Shown in pieces: positions 32,166 to 44,382 of a DNA stretch of 64,000 nucleotides. The stretch comes from Pleurodeles waltl. Taxonomy: Eukaryota > Chordata > Amphibia > Caudata > Salamandridae. The DNA is taken from positions 644,181,465 through 644,245,464 of the forward strand of contig NC_090439.1 in the NCBI RefSeq assembly GCF_031143425.1, in the 5' to 3' direction. The translations under genes and the position numbers were made by a program. Every line of letters starts with the position of its first letter. The stretch's first letter is position 1. Below the pieces are notes generated by a model. It did not search any database, was not told the DNA's origin, and saw nothing but the letters and a program-made list of their open reading frames with translations.

Positions 32166-35100
32166 AAAGTGTCTCCTTCAAAATTACAATCTTGCCAGAA
32201 GAAAGTGAAATATTTGGGTCACCAAATAGAGAAAGGGTCGCGAAGAATCATGAAAGAAAGAATAACAAGTGTACTTCAAATGAGTCCACCCAAGACGAGA
32301 AAAGAGGTGAGAAAGTTTTTGGGAATGGTGAGCTACTGTCACCAATGGATTCCCAGTTTCTCAACTCTAGCCAAACCTTTACTGAAACTGACCCAGAAAG
32401 ATGCACTGGATGAAATAGTGTTGAAAAGAGATGAAATGGATGCTTTTATTGAATTAAAGGAATGCATGTGCAGAGCTCCAGCTTTAGGTATGCCTGATTA
32501 CACAAAGCCTTTCACATTGTTTTGTCATGAACGTGATGCATGTTCCTTGTCTGTCTTGACTCAAGCCCATGGTGGCGTAAACAGACCAGTAGCATATTTT
32601 TCAGCTACTTTGGATCCAGTCGCAGCAGCCTTACCAGGGTGCTTGCGTACTGTAGCAGCAGTTGGTATAAGCCTAAATCAGAGTGAAGGAACAGTGATGG
32701 GACATCCTTTAACAGTTATGGTCCCTCACTCAGTCGAAATACTTTTGACACGTTCCCGAACACAGCACATGACCGGTGCTAGACTTACAAGGTACGAGAC
32801 AATAATTTTGGGATCACCCAATGTGCAGCTGAAAAGGTGCACTACGTTGAATTCAGCAACCTTGTTTCCCAGTGAAAATGTCGAAATTGAGAACGCTGAA
32901 GACATCGAGCATGAGTGTCTTCAGGTTACTGAATTTTGTACAAAACCAAAACCTGATAACAAAGACACTCGATTGGAAGAAAATGATCAAATTTTTTTTG
33001 TTGATGGTTCAAGTTTAAGAGATGCACTGGGAATATTGAAAGCAGGATGTGCTGTATGTACAATAACAGGTGTTCTGGAAGCATCTTGGCTTCAAGGAGT
33101 TTGCTCTGCACAGATAGCGGAACTAGTAGCCCTTACTAGAGCATGCCAACTTTCCGCATTGATGAAAGTAACCATTTACATTGACAGTCAGTACGGATTT
33201 GGAATAGTGCATGATTTTGGACAATTGTGGTCACAGAGAGGTTTCATGACCTCTTCAGGACCACCAGTGAAAAATGGTGAAAGGATAAGAGAATTGTTAC
33301 ATGTCATCCAGTTGCCAGGAGAAGTAGCAGTGGTAAAATGCAGTGCACACTCGAAATCACAAGACTTCGTTTCTTTGGGAAATGGATATGCAGATCAAGT
33401 CGCAAGGTTTTGCGCATTGAACTGTATATTGCTCAGAGACGAATGGAACCTAATAAATGAGCCAGAACTTGAACCAAGTGAAGCCTTTGCTTTAAAGGTT
33501 GTAGATACAATAGAAGAACTGAAATTCCTACAGAATAATGTCAGTAGGGATGAGAAACTCTCATGGAGCAAATTACAATGCGTGAAGAAACCAGATGATT
33601 TGTGGGTTTCAAGTGAAGGGAGATTGGTTCTGCCAGACAGTCTTTTGACACAGTTAGCCAGATTGTATCATGGACAAGCCCACCTTGGAAGGGATGCCAT
33701 GATTAGATTATTCAAAATTGATTGGTTTAATCCCAAATTCCGTCAAGTTGCTGAAGCAGTTTGCCATTGTTGCGTCATTTGCCAACAAATGAACGCAGGG
33801 AAGGGGACAGTAGTAAATTTGAGCCACATTGGAAGAGCAGGTGGGCCATTCAGCAGGATGCAAATGGATTTCATTGAGATGCCTATGCATGGAGGCTTGA
33901 AATATGTGTTGGTGATTGTGTGCATTTTTAGTCACTGGATTGAAGCATACCCTACACGCAGAAATGACAGCCTTACAGTTGCAAAACTACTCTTGAGAGA
34001 ACTGATACAACGTTTCGGATTCCCGATCTCTTTAGAATCAGACAGGGGAAGTCACTTCAATAACAAAGTAATCAAATTATTGTGTGCAGCACTGAACATT
34101 GAACAAAAAATTACATTGTAGCTACCGCTCTGAAGCATCAGGACTAGTGGAGCAAATGAATGGCACATTGAAATCAAGGATGGCGAAAATATGCGCATCC
34201 ACAAACTTGAAATGGCCTGACGCATTACCTTTGGTGTTAATGTCAATGAGAAACACACCTGATAGAAAAACTGGACTATCGCCGCATGAAATCCTCATGG
34301 GCAGAGCCATGAGACTTCCAGCAGTTCCTGCAAATGCTCTTGTAAATATTACCGATGATATGGTATTGGACTACTGCAAAGGTCTGGCTGATGTGGTACG
34401 CTCTTTTTCTCACCAGGTGGAGGCAACCACCTTGCCACCAATCCAAGGTCCAGGACACGCCCTGAAAGCAGGTGAGTGGGTCGTGCTAAAGAAGCACATG
34501 AGGAAGTCATGCCTGGAACCCCGTTGGAAAGGACCTTTTCAAGTGATTCTGACAACTACCACCGCTGTGAAGTGGGCGGGAGTTCCCAACTGGATTCACG
34601 CCAGTCACACGAAAAGGGTGACGTGTCCCACAGAAGAGGAAATTGAAGCGCTGAAATTACCAGCAACTGACAGGAAAGTACCAGGCACTCAGACAGAACA
34701 AAGAGAGCCTGAAAGCGAACAAGCAGAAATCGAGACAGAAGAAATATTTTCTGAGGAAGACGCAGTCGATCCTTTTGAGGATAACAGAGAAGAAGCCTCA
34801 GGAAGTGACACAGATCCTGGAGGTGATAAAGATACTGTCACAGGTGAAGAAGCAGGAGAGCCTAATAAGAGGAGGGCTTTCCCAGAAGCAGACGATACAG
34901 GAAAAGAAAGAGAAAACCTGATTGACCTCCTAGGGGAAGAAGAGAAGACAGAGCAGAGTGAAATTGTTCAAGTTCTTCCAGAACAGGTTGCAGGTCCATC
35001 AGGTGAAAGCAGTGCGAAACGGAGACAAAGCATACCGCCAGTGAAATCAAAGACTAAAGAAATATTAAAAGAAAGTGAAGGGCCAAAGTTGAAGGAGAAA

Positions 35101-35334
35101 AGAAAAGAAGTGTCTATCGCAATAACAACACAGAGTGAAGAAAAAGACACAGCCAGAGAACAAGACATAAGCGAGAGAGAATCGAAAGGAGATGCAAAAT
35201 TGAAAAAGGAAAGAATACCGAGCAGAAGATATTCTGGTCCAGAGTTGGCATACACAGCCACTAACGATTGGTCAGACGAATTTCTATCTCTCTGTCTTGA
35301 AAACGAAGAAGCAGAAGGACACTTTGGCACTTGA
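32166..35334 (+). pseudogene. pol: Retroviral RT connection, RNase H, integrase and acidic tail
   Basis: RT continues with KVKYLGHQIEKG and FLGMVSYCHQWIP. RNase H shows its Asp/Glu/Asp/Asp set in FFVDGSS, AELVAL, YIDSQYGFG and GNGYADQVA (33000-33400). Integrase has an HHCC finger (HGQAHLG ... CHCCVICQ, about 33670-33785). Its DDE residues are in MQMDFIEM, ESDRGSHF and LVEQMNG, and a GPF motif (RWKGPFQVI) lies near 34525. A frameshift in an A-run near 34105 separates the second Asp from the Glu. After the GPF domain comes an unusual acidic Glu/Lys-rich extension of about 230 codons, ending at 35334. Confidence 0.9.
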
Positions 35335-35572
35335 AAAGTGAAACTTCATGAACATTACCGAATAAGACATTGAAAACCTGATTGACTTTTGAACTGGATA
35401 AGACATTGCTAACTTGATTGACTTTGGAACCGATCTTGAGACAAAGCTGCTAATACGATAAAAGACTAAGCTGCTAAAGAAAACTGTGTGAACATTGAAC
35501 TCGTTCAGCTTTATATATATCTGCAAATCTAATTTGATAAAGTGTCTTCAACTTTCTGATTCTATATAGATC

Positions 35573-38206
35573 ATGCCAGGCAATACTACAAAGGGATATA
35601 AAATTAAATGTTGTAAATATATGTGTGTAGGTCTAATAACTGCATGTGTACTAATAATTATAGCAATAGTTCTTGGAATGCATGGAAAGAATGAAAGAGA
35701 CGCGAATGATGCTTCTACTTCTAAAACTACTACTGAATTAACTCCTTTGCAGAAACTCGAACAAGATGAGAAATATTTACACAACAAGAAAGAATTATCT
35801 TCTAACGTCTTCTATCGCTTGCTGAATGAGTATGTTGAGACAATGGATGCGAAAGATTGTTATGTGTGCACACAAATACCTACCTCAGTAATAGAAGGAG
35901 TGACATATCATAGCATGCCTCTTATGTATGGAATATCATGTAGTTTGTTGCTAACTAGATTTTATAATCAGGAGTATATTCAATACTTCTATTCTAATCA
36001 TGAGGTCGTGTTTCCATATATCCCCATAATTGAATATTTGAGTAAAACAGCAAGAGATTATTATATAAAATGAGTTAGAGGTTTCTTTGAACCACTATTG
36101 CCTTTTCCTGTAGTCCACGCTCATAGAGACAACCTTACATGCTTACTTTCACCTGTAGAAAAGAGTTTTTTAGATCACACTGAAGATAGAAGGAAAGTGG
36201 TAAAGGACAAATTAGAAAGGGAATTACACAAAAGGTCATCTGTAGATAACTATGCTTTTGCCGCAATAAAGACACAAGGGAAATTAGCTTTAGATGCTCT
36301 ACATATAGGTAAACTTTGCATATATAGACGTAAATCGTATTATGACACAATCTTTGTGGGAACGAGTGAATGTAAACATACGTTTTCATTTCAGGCTAAG
36401 TGGACGTTCATGCTGAATGGACAAGACCCAGTTATTCCAGGGATATATTATATTAGTGGACTTAGGCCCTCATTCTGACCTTGGCGGTCTTTTCGCAAGA
36501 CCGCCGAGTTACCGCCGCGGTGAAGACCGCCGACCGCGGCGGTATGCCGCTGTGCGTATTCCGACCGCTGGGAGCGTTCCGCCGGGAAACCGCCAGCAGC
36601 CACACTGGCGGTCGGCGGGAAAGTGGAGACTGGTCAACCTCCACCGCCACGCCAGCAGAACACCGCCCACAGAATTACGACCCACATATCTGTGTGGTGG
36701 TCTTCTGTTGGCGGTGTTCTGTTGGCGGTCACCTCCCCATGGCTCCCGTCGCCTCCCGGAGGACCAACGCACAAGGTAAGTTGATCGTCCGTTAGGGGAA
36801 GGGGTGGGGCGGTGTTGTGTGATGTGTGCGTGCATGGGGGTGTGCGTGTGAGTGTGTAGAGGGGGTGTGTGAGTGCGTGTATGCGGGCGGGGGGTGCTGC
36901 TGTGTCTATGGGTAATGTGTGCAGTTCGGCGGGTGCGCATGTCTGCATGTATGTGTGCGGGTATGTGTCCCCGTTGTGTATGTGTGTGTGTAGGGGGTGT
37001 GTGCATGTCGGGGTGCATGTATGTGCATGTCGGGGGTGGGGGTGGGGAGGGGGTTCGTACCACCTCTGGGTGGTGGCAGGGGGGTGGAGGGTGTGGGGGG
37101 AGGACTCGTGGGGGGTAGTGGGGGGTGGGGGAGACCCCTATCAGTGCCAGGGAAGGAATTCCCTGGCCCCGATAGTGCCTACCGCCATGGTTCGCATGGC
37201 GGTTCCCGACCGCCAGAAACCGCGGCGGTAAGCAGGGTCATGATACCGTTGGCGGTCTTGGGACGACCGCCGGGCCGGAGTGCGCAAACTCCAGCCCGGC
37301 GGTCATGACCGCCGTGGCGGTCGGAGTGGGGAAGTGGCAGTCGATCGCGGCGGTGACCGCCGCGGTCAGAATGCCATTTTTTTGACCGCTGGTCTGTTCG
37401 CGGTCCGACCGCCGCCTCTCCGCCGACCGCCAAGGTCAGAATGAGGGCCTTAATGCCTGTTATCGTCTTCCTAAAGGATGGTATGGGATGTGTTATTTGG
37501 GAATAGTATTTCCAAAGATTTATCAACTGGATGACTTAAAGAAGTTTCCAAAGCTGTCTGAATCACATCGCATTCAGAAAAGGGAGACAGCTTCTGGTGT
37601 GGTAGGAGATATATTTGGAGCGATGATTCCTTCCGTAGGGGTCATATTGAATTCAATTAAAATACGAAAGTTGTCTACTATTGTGGATAACATGCTGACA
37701 AAATTCTCAGGAGCCATAATCCTGATTGATGCTGAACTTGCTGCAGAAAGAGCTATGACTCTTCAAAACCGGCTTGCTTTAGACATTCTTTTAGCAAAGA
37801 ATGGCGGCGTTTGCAAAATGCTTAGTGCACGTCACTGTTGTTCTTATATTCCGGACAACAGCGGGCAAATTAGGAAAATGCTTACAATTTAACTAACGAA
37901 AGTGCAGATTTCAAAGAATTGAAAGAACCAGGAGTATGGGAAAAGTTTGGAAAAGGATTTGCTTCTGTGGGAAATTGGCTCAGCAACATTTGGAACGGAC
38001 TATTACTGAAAATAGTAAAAGGAATATTAATAACATTAATTTGCTTATTAGGTATTTGGGGAATTTGGAAAGCTATTAAAATACTGAAATCAAGAAACAA
38101 AAGGAGAAGAGAAGAGAAAGAACAAAATAAAATGGTAGAAATATACAGAGAAAAATCAAAGGGAAGAAAAAGGAAGAGGGAATTGACTGAAGTGCCAAAT
38201 TACTAA
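35573..38206 (+). pseudogene. env: Retroviral env, broken and interrupted by a MITE
   Basis: The frame opens at ATG 35573 with a short cytoplasmic head and a hydrophobic signal/anchor segment. An in-frame TGA lies at 36071, a 985-bp MITE interrupts the frame at 36465-37449, and a frameshift near 37870 precedes the last part. Visible marks are a dibasic cleavage motif near 37575, a heptad region, a gammaretroviral-type Cys cluster near 37800-37840 (spacing one residue longer than the usual CX6CC), and a membrane-spanning segment near 38020-38075 followed by a basic tail. The copy is non-functional. Family placement is by layout, not by close similarity. Confidence 0.8.
36465..37449. mobile_element. 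Non-autonomous Harbinger MITE in retroviral env
   Basis: This 985-bp element has near-perfect inverted ends GGCCCTCATTCTGACCTTGG / CCAAGGTCAGAATGAGGGCC and a TTA target duplication (36462-36464 and 37450-37452). The ends match Harbinger C, whose transposase type probably moved it. The centre is GC-rich, with GGCGGTC motifs and a GT-rich tract (36790-37060), and no gene. Removing it with one TTA restores the env frame. Confidence 0.93.
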
Positions 38207-38903
38207 AACAGAATTTTAATGAAATAAAATTTGTGGTGGAAGATTTGATGTGATGACATAATTAGTCATCAGAGGAGGGATTGATGAAGCAGAAAAAGAA
38301 AGGCTAACAAATATTCATATAGCATGTAACAAAATCGTATAAGGTAGTGTGATTTTAGCGAAGAAAAATAATGTACGTCGGAAATTGTGCCCACGAGGTA
38401 GTTCGCCATTATTATAAACAAGCTTAATTAATCATGAAGAATCGGCAAAGTAGTAATCCGTCATAGTTGCCAATGTATTCTATGATTTTCTTGTTGAATT
38501 TGTTCTATGCTTAGCTTCAATTTAGCAGAGGCTTTGGCCTAGTCGCCTGGTCTAAGATTTGACTGCGTGGTTTTCATTTGTATTAACAAAACGTATTTTA
38601 CTTTAAGGTTGTATTTTTCCAGTAGGGATGACTAATACACTTATCTCAAGTTTTTTTTTTTTTCTTTTTTTTTTCCTCATTCAGCCCCGCCTACTGAGAC
38701 ACCTCTTCGTTCCTGTAACTTTTTTCGCCCTCTTGACTAAGAAGAGAGACTCAAGTCAGGAGGTGCACCTTTGTAACTCCCGGTCCGCCTAAACAGACCT
38801 GCCGAGGCATCAAACGGTGCTTAATCATTGGACTGAGGCAAGGAAAAGATCATTGGGACAGTTTCACATAGATACCCAGCAGCAAACTTAGCCGGGGAGC
38901 AGA

Positions 38904-41900
38904 TTAGGCTATTCCCTGCCAATTTAATAATGGTGACCACATTTCTGCGCTTTTCTTTGAGCCCTGCACATTTAAGTCCATATTTGCCGCACAAAGAGCA
39001 GCATTCAACCAGTCTGTATAGCTCGGAGAGTGCTCCTTCAACCATTTTTTGCAGATTTCATTCCGACCCAGCACAATTACATAGAACACAAATGAACGAT
39101 TGGTTTTGTTCACCCTTTTCCATATCCCCTCATCCTGGAGCTGCCCAAATATAATTAATGGGAGTGATACATTAATTTTCCAGCCTAACATAAATGATAA
39201 TGCCCTAAAACCTCCTCCCAAAACAACCGGATGGCGGGGCAGTCCCAGACCATGTGTATATCTGTTGCTCCTAGCCCGCCACATTTCGGACACTTGATCA
39301 CCTCCCCCTTCTTAAATTTGGACAGTTTTGCCGGAGATATGTATGCTCTATGTAGAGTATAAAGGTGGTTTTTCCTTAATGGGGCCGGCTTCACTACTTC
39401 ATACAATGTCGTATACGACTTCTTCCACCATAACCCAATCTTGTCGCCTAGCATCACCTTGCCCCATAACTTGCTTGGTAGGTCAAAGTTCTCATCCAAA
39501 GTTTCTAATATTTCCCAATACCAAACTGCCACCCTCTTCCCCGAAGCCGAGAGTGCCAGGTTTAAAAAAGAGTCCTCCAGGGCATTTACCACTCCCAATC
39601 CCCCCTTAGTTTCTTTTTCCCACTGTCTTATCTGTAAATATTTTAACCTGGACAGAGAACCGTCCGTTATTCTTACCAATTCATCCCAAAGGCATAAAGT
39701 ACCATCTCGCGCAATCTCCCCCCACCTTTCCACACCTGCCCTTTTAAGTGGTAATGCGAGGATATCCTGACAGCATTCTGGGGTGCCCGGGGAATCCCAA
39801 ATAGGGGCCTGATAGCTATAATAATGTACACCTAACCGCCGCCTCAACTGGTACCAACTCCTTGCCATTCCTTGCAGCACTTTTAGTTTAACTTTTTTGA
39901 AGAATTTAGGGTCACCAAATTTAAATAAAAAAGACTGTAAGCCCCCTTTTTCAGACAACACCATAGCCTTGTACATTCTGCCCACTGCTGAACCGTCTGG
40001 GGTTATAAACAGCATCCTTGAGTTTTTAAACAAGAAAGCCAACGCATAATATGTCAAATCAGGGAGAGCCAGTCCTCCTTTATCCCTCCTTCTGCGTAGC
40101 TTTTTCCATGATATCCTCGGCCCCTTTGAGTTCCAGATAAAACTACTTGTTGCATTTTATCTAGGTGCCCCTTGTGCATTGCCAAGGGTATAGCTGAAAA
40201 CACAAAGTTCCATTTGGGCAGAATAAACATCTTAACTAGATTTATCCTCCCAAGAATCGTCAAAGGGAGACATGCCCATTTTTGTAGCATAATTTTACAT
40301 TCTGCTAATAACTTTCGAGCATTCCTTTCCGCTAAGTCCTTCAAATTTTGGGTCACTAAGATACCCAGGTACCGTATTTCCTGCTTATTTGTTATTGACC
40401 CTACTTCCATATTCCACTGCATAGTTTCTGTTTTCCCCACATTAATCCGGTACCCTGATATCCTTCCAAATTGTTCAGCCAGATCTTTGATTGTGTTAAA
40501 GGCGAGGGGCAGGTTGTTAGTATATATTAGTAAATCGTCTGCATATAAAGAAATTTTCTTTTCCCAGCCATTGCAGCAGAAGGGCGAGATAAGAGAGTTT
40601 TGTCTGATTTTTCTAGCAAATGTCTCAATATACAGATTGAACAGTACCGGTGACAGAGGGCAGCCCTGCCTCGTACCTCTTGAAATAGTAATAGGGCCCG
40701 TAAGTTTACCGTTCACCAAAATCTTAGCACAAGGGGATGTATAAATCCGGTCAATTACCCCACAAAACTTGGAGCCTAAATTGGTTCGAAAGTTATTCAT
40801 GCAAATATCTGCCTTTAGAAAAGCCTTTTTGATCGGGGTGCACTAGATTGTTCGCTATCCTACTCAACCTATCCGCTAGAAGCTTAGCTAGCAGTTTATA
40901 ATCGCTGTTCAGCAATGATATAGGCCTGTATGAGGCACACTTCGCTGGATTTTTATCCGGTTTCAAAATTAAGGAGATCACTGCTTCATTCCATGAAAGA
41001 GGAATATCATTGCCAAATTCCAGGATCCCTCCAAACAAATCTGTCAATACTGGAATAACTGAGTCCCCTAATACCTTATAAACTTCCACTGGAATACCAT
41101 CCGGGCCTGGAGCCGTTCCCGACTTACTACTAGTCAGGATTCTCCTAATTTCCTCAGCCGTTATTGGGGCGTTCAATGCTTCCTTCTCCTGCAACGATAA
41201 ACCTAAAGATCTATCAGCCCCCATCCAATCCGTTACCATACCTTCATCCACCTCTAGCCTTTCCGAATACAATTGTGAAAAAAAAAATTGAAAGGGCGAT
41301 TCTATTACCGCCTCATCTGTTCTTTTTTCACCTGAATGCTCCACTTCAACCTCCTTAATGTAGTTCCTAACACGATCAGCTTTGCCTTTCTAGGCTAACA
41401 ACTTCCCCGCATTTTCCCCGTATTCGAAATGGGCCAGTTTGCTTGCTTCCCATTTGCTTTGAATTCTTCCCTGTAGTATCTTTTCCAACTGGCTTCTCAA
41501 CCCATCCCAGCTGGCCCTCAAAGCCTCCGTCTCCCCTCCTTCAATTATTTTAGCTTTATATTTTCACATTTCCTGCTCCAGCGCATAAATCTCTTCTTTC
41601 TGCCGTTTATGTTTCTGGATGGAACAACTCCTTAACTCCCCACGGATGACCTTTTTAAACGTGTCCCATACTACAGATAAAGGAGCGGAGCCCAAGTTTA
41701 CACTAAAAAAGAAATCGGCTTCCTTACGCAGCTTTAGCAATACCTCATGATCTAATAGCAGTGTCCGATCAATCGTCCACCGGTCACTACAACTTGTCTG
41801 ACGAAAGCACATATTTAACACCACCGCAGAGTGATCTGATAAATGCGAGGGCAGATACGCAACATTCTTCACCTCCTCTCTGAAACGCATATCTAATAGA

Positions 41901-42058
41901 AAATAGTCAATTCGCAACGCATGTCTATATTTCTTATTAAAAAAAGAAAAGTCCCTGCTATTCCCTGCCCTTTGCCTCCAGATATCGCACATACCAAATT
42001 CCTTCATCATTCTCCTTAAATACTGTTGCGACTTAGGTGTACCTCGTGATTTACATCT
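38904..42058 (-). pseudogene. L1 ORF2, sense part (distal endonuclease, RT, Cys-rich end)
   Basis: The part opens with the distal endonuclease (RIDYFLLD, LPSHLSDHSAVVL). RT follows with GTAPGPDGIPVEVYK, NPAKCASYRPISLLN, GTRQGCPLSPVLFNL and SLYADDLLIY, then a C-terminal CPKCGG ... HMVWDCP module. Several frameshifts or stops separate the pieces (near 41560, 40800, 40055 and 39290), so no full product is possible. The polymerase would copy L1 RNA at a nicked target. Confidence 0.88.
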
Positions 42059-42417
42059 GGGGGAGAACATGGCGGGCTACGGAGGTCACGTAGCGCGCTA
42101 GGGCGCTTCCTGTTCCGGTTCCTGGGTGCGTGGCAGGTCGCGGTGGCCGAGCGGGCTGCGGCTGCAAGCACACGGATGTGCGCGCCGCAATCAGTGAGAC
42201 CCAAGGCAGTCTGGAGGACAGCGGGGGCTGTCTGGTGGCACCGGGCCGCGCTGGAGCTGCGCCGGACCCGTAAAAGTGTGGCGCTAATTCCCCTTTGGGG
42301 GAACAGCGGCAGCGGTAGCTGCAGAACGGGCGGAGCAGCAACCCTAGAAGTTGCGGCTGGGAGAGCAACCCAAAGAGAATCCAGAGAAGGGAGCCAGAAA
42401 GAAAACGGTGAGGCAGC
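42059..42417 (+). promoter_or_regulatory. L1 5' UTR and internal promoter (inverted part)
   Basis: GC- and CpG-rich DNA begins GGGGGAGAACATGGCGGG. An ATGGCG core (the reverse of a YY1-type GCCAT site) right at the 5' end has the same placement as the site in mammalian L1. That makes it likely that the true 5' end is present. Confidence 0.6.
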
Positions 42418-43670
42418 TTGGGGGGGGGCTTCTTCCCTGCCCCCGCTTCACTTAACAAGAGTGGAGGGGACGGTCCAGTCGCCCAGGACAATTTGGTTGC
42501 GATTACAGAGGAGAAGGGGGACAAGGGAGGATCAGCAAAAAAAATCCTGAGACCTAAATCTGGGGAAGGAGGCAGGAGTGCAGGGAGGAAAGCGGGAGAG
42601 AGCAAGCTTAAGGGTAGAGATAAGTTGACGCCCTCTCTAAGGTCTTTTTTTAAAGTGAGACCTGAGGTAGTTACACTCATCCCTGGGCAGGTTAGAGCTG
42701 CAATGGAGGTTACCTCCAGGCAGGTGGAAAATGGTACGGGTGAGGGCAGGGAGGGGACGAGGTCCCCCCCGCCACGGCCAGGAGAAGAACAGACGGCCCC
42801 AGTACTAGTTCAGACTCCAAACGATAACCCTTCAGAGGTTCAAGACTTCGCACCTAAGTTGGCAGTGCTGGAGCCCCCTCAAGCTGCCTCGGTGATCTCC
42901 CCTTTACTGTGTTCCTCGTTGGAGGCGTTAATCTTGTCCATTTCTGAGGATGTAAAAAGGGCTTTGCGAACTCAGAAGTAAATCAGGGGGAGATAAGAGA
43001 GGTTTGTGCTAACTTAGAAAAAAAAATTGATGGCGTAATGGAAAGAACGCAGGCCCTGGAAGAAGCGATGGGGGGTATGAAGGAGGAGCTGGGACAGCAT
43101 AAGGGCGAGATCGATATATTGAAGAGGAGCGAACAGGCTCTAAAAAATAGGGTGGAGCAGATGGAAAACTATTCAAGAAGAAATAATCTAAAACTGCTGA
43201 AAGTGCCGGAAGGTGCGGAAGGGAGCGATCTTAAAGCCTTTGTAGTATCACTAATCAAATCAGCGGTGGATCTGGAGGAGACCGAGGATGAAATCGGGAA
43301 GGATATTCAGAGAATCCATCGAGACCCCTTTAAGCTACGAACAAACAGTAGTAGACCTCGGAAAATTTTGATAAACTTTTTGTCGTACCAGATGAAGGAA
43401 AAGATTTTATCTAGAGCATTGAAACAGAAGTCCTTAAGAGTGAAGGATATTGTGTTTGAGATTAGATCTGACCTATCCAGGGTGACTATGGATAGGAAGT
43501 GGGAACTGGGGAAACGGTTGGAGATTTTCAAATCTTTGGGGGTCTCGGTCCAGCTGAAATTTCCAGCCTTCCTTAGGGTCATGTATAACAACAAAATGTA
43601 TAACATCAGAGACATTAGTGAAGCGGATGAATTATTGGTTGTGGTAAAAAATGCGCAATCTACTGAATAA
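42418..43670 (+). pseudogene. L1 ORF1 (RNA-binding protein)
   Basis: The N-terminal part (42418-42981) is Pro/Gly/Lys-rich. A frameshift near 42965 separates it from the rest, which is open to 43670. The second part has a coiled coil (MERTQALEEAMGGMKEEL and QALKNRVEQMENYSRRNN) and then the RRM-like and C-terminal domains typical of L1 ORF1p (NLKLLKVPEG, KILINFLSYQMKEKIL). The ORF1 protein trimerises on L1 RNA. The exact start is uncertain because the N-terminus is poorly conserved. Confidence 0.82.
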
Positions 43671-43879
43671 GGCTGCGTGTAATGTGCAATGATGAAATTC
43701 ACCCAGGAACCGGGGGGCGCTCTAAAATTTAGATCATTATGGTCCTTAGTTGGGGGGGTTCTCCACAGGTGGGGGTGGGGGGAAAGCGGGCGGGGGTTTA
43801 GGGTTGGTGAGGGGGAGTTGGGAGAAAGTAAAAAGTAGTGCCTCGTTCAGCCCAGCTATCTGCTACCTAAGATTGATAG

Positions 43880-44382
43880 ATGGTTAGCAGGGAGGGAAGC
43901 CAGAGGGTGCAGAATATACCATTACAAATTCTTTCATGGAATGTCAATGGCTTAAGGGTGCGAGGAAGAAGGGAACGAATATTACAGTATCTGCAGGTCT
44001 CTACGGCACAAATTTTAGTTTTGCAGGAAACGCACCTCACAAAGATGGAGTGTACTAACATAATACAAAAACTAAGATGGGTTCGAACATTTGCATGTAC
44101 AGAACACAACTATCATAATAAAGGGGTGGCAATTTTAGTTAAACATGCACAGCAGGGGGGTGTGGCAATCTTGGAGTCTAGATCAGATTTAGCAGGGCGA
44201 TGGGTCATAGCTAAAATACAATTTGGGGGTCGGAATCTGGTCTTAGCAGGTTACTATGGGCCCAACTGCGATGATATAGAACCCTTAAAGCAGCTTTTTT
44301 CTCAGCTTCTGGAATTTTCGGACCCGGTGATTTTGATGGGTGACTTCAATGTGGTATTAGACAATGAGCTGGATAGGCATAA
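43880..44382 (+). pseudogene. L1 ORF2, inverted proximal endonuclease
   Basis: This is the APE-type endonuclease start: LQILSWNVNGLR, LVLQETHL, NKGVAIL, LAGYYGPN and VILMGDFNVVLDNELDRHN. It stops at 44382, where LTR sequence resumes. The continuation of the domain (RIDYFLLD, SDHSAVVL) lies on the opposite strand from 42058 downward, which fixes the inversion breakpoint within the endonuclease. Confidence 0.9.

Larger units (their letters stand above)
38651..44382 (-). mobile_element. L1 retrotransposon, full length, with 5' inversion
   Basis: The poly(T) at 38651-38683 is the poly(A) tail of a minus-strand L1. From there to about 42058 the element reads in sense on the minus strand (3' UTR, RT, distal endonuclease). 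From about 42059 to 44382 it is inverted and reads on the plus strand (5' UTR, ORF1, proximal endonuclease). The two parts join to a complete L1 with almost nothing missing inside the endonuclease. Short flanking repeats CTCAAG (38645-38650 and 44383-44388) mark the target. The 5' end begins GGGGGAGAACATGGCGG. The structure fits twin-primed reverse transcription. Confidence 0.9.
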
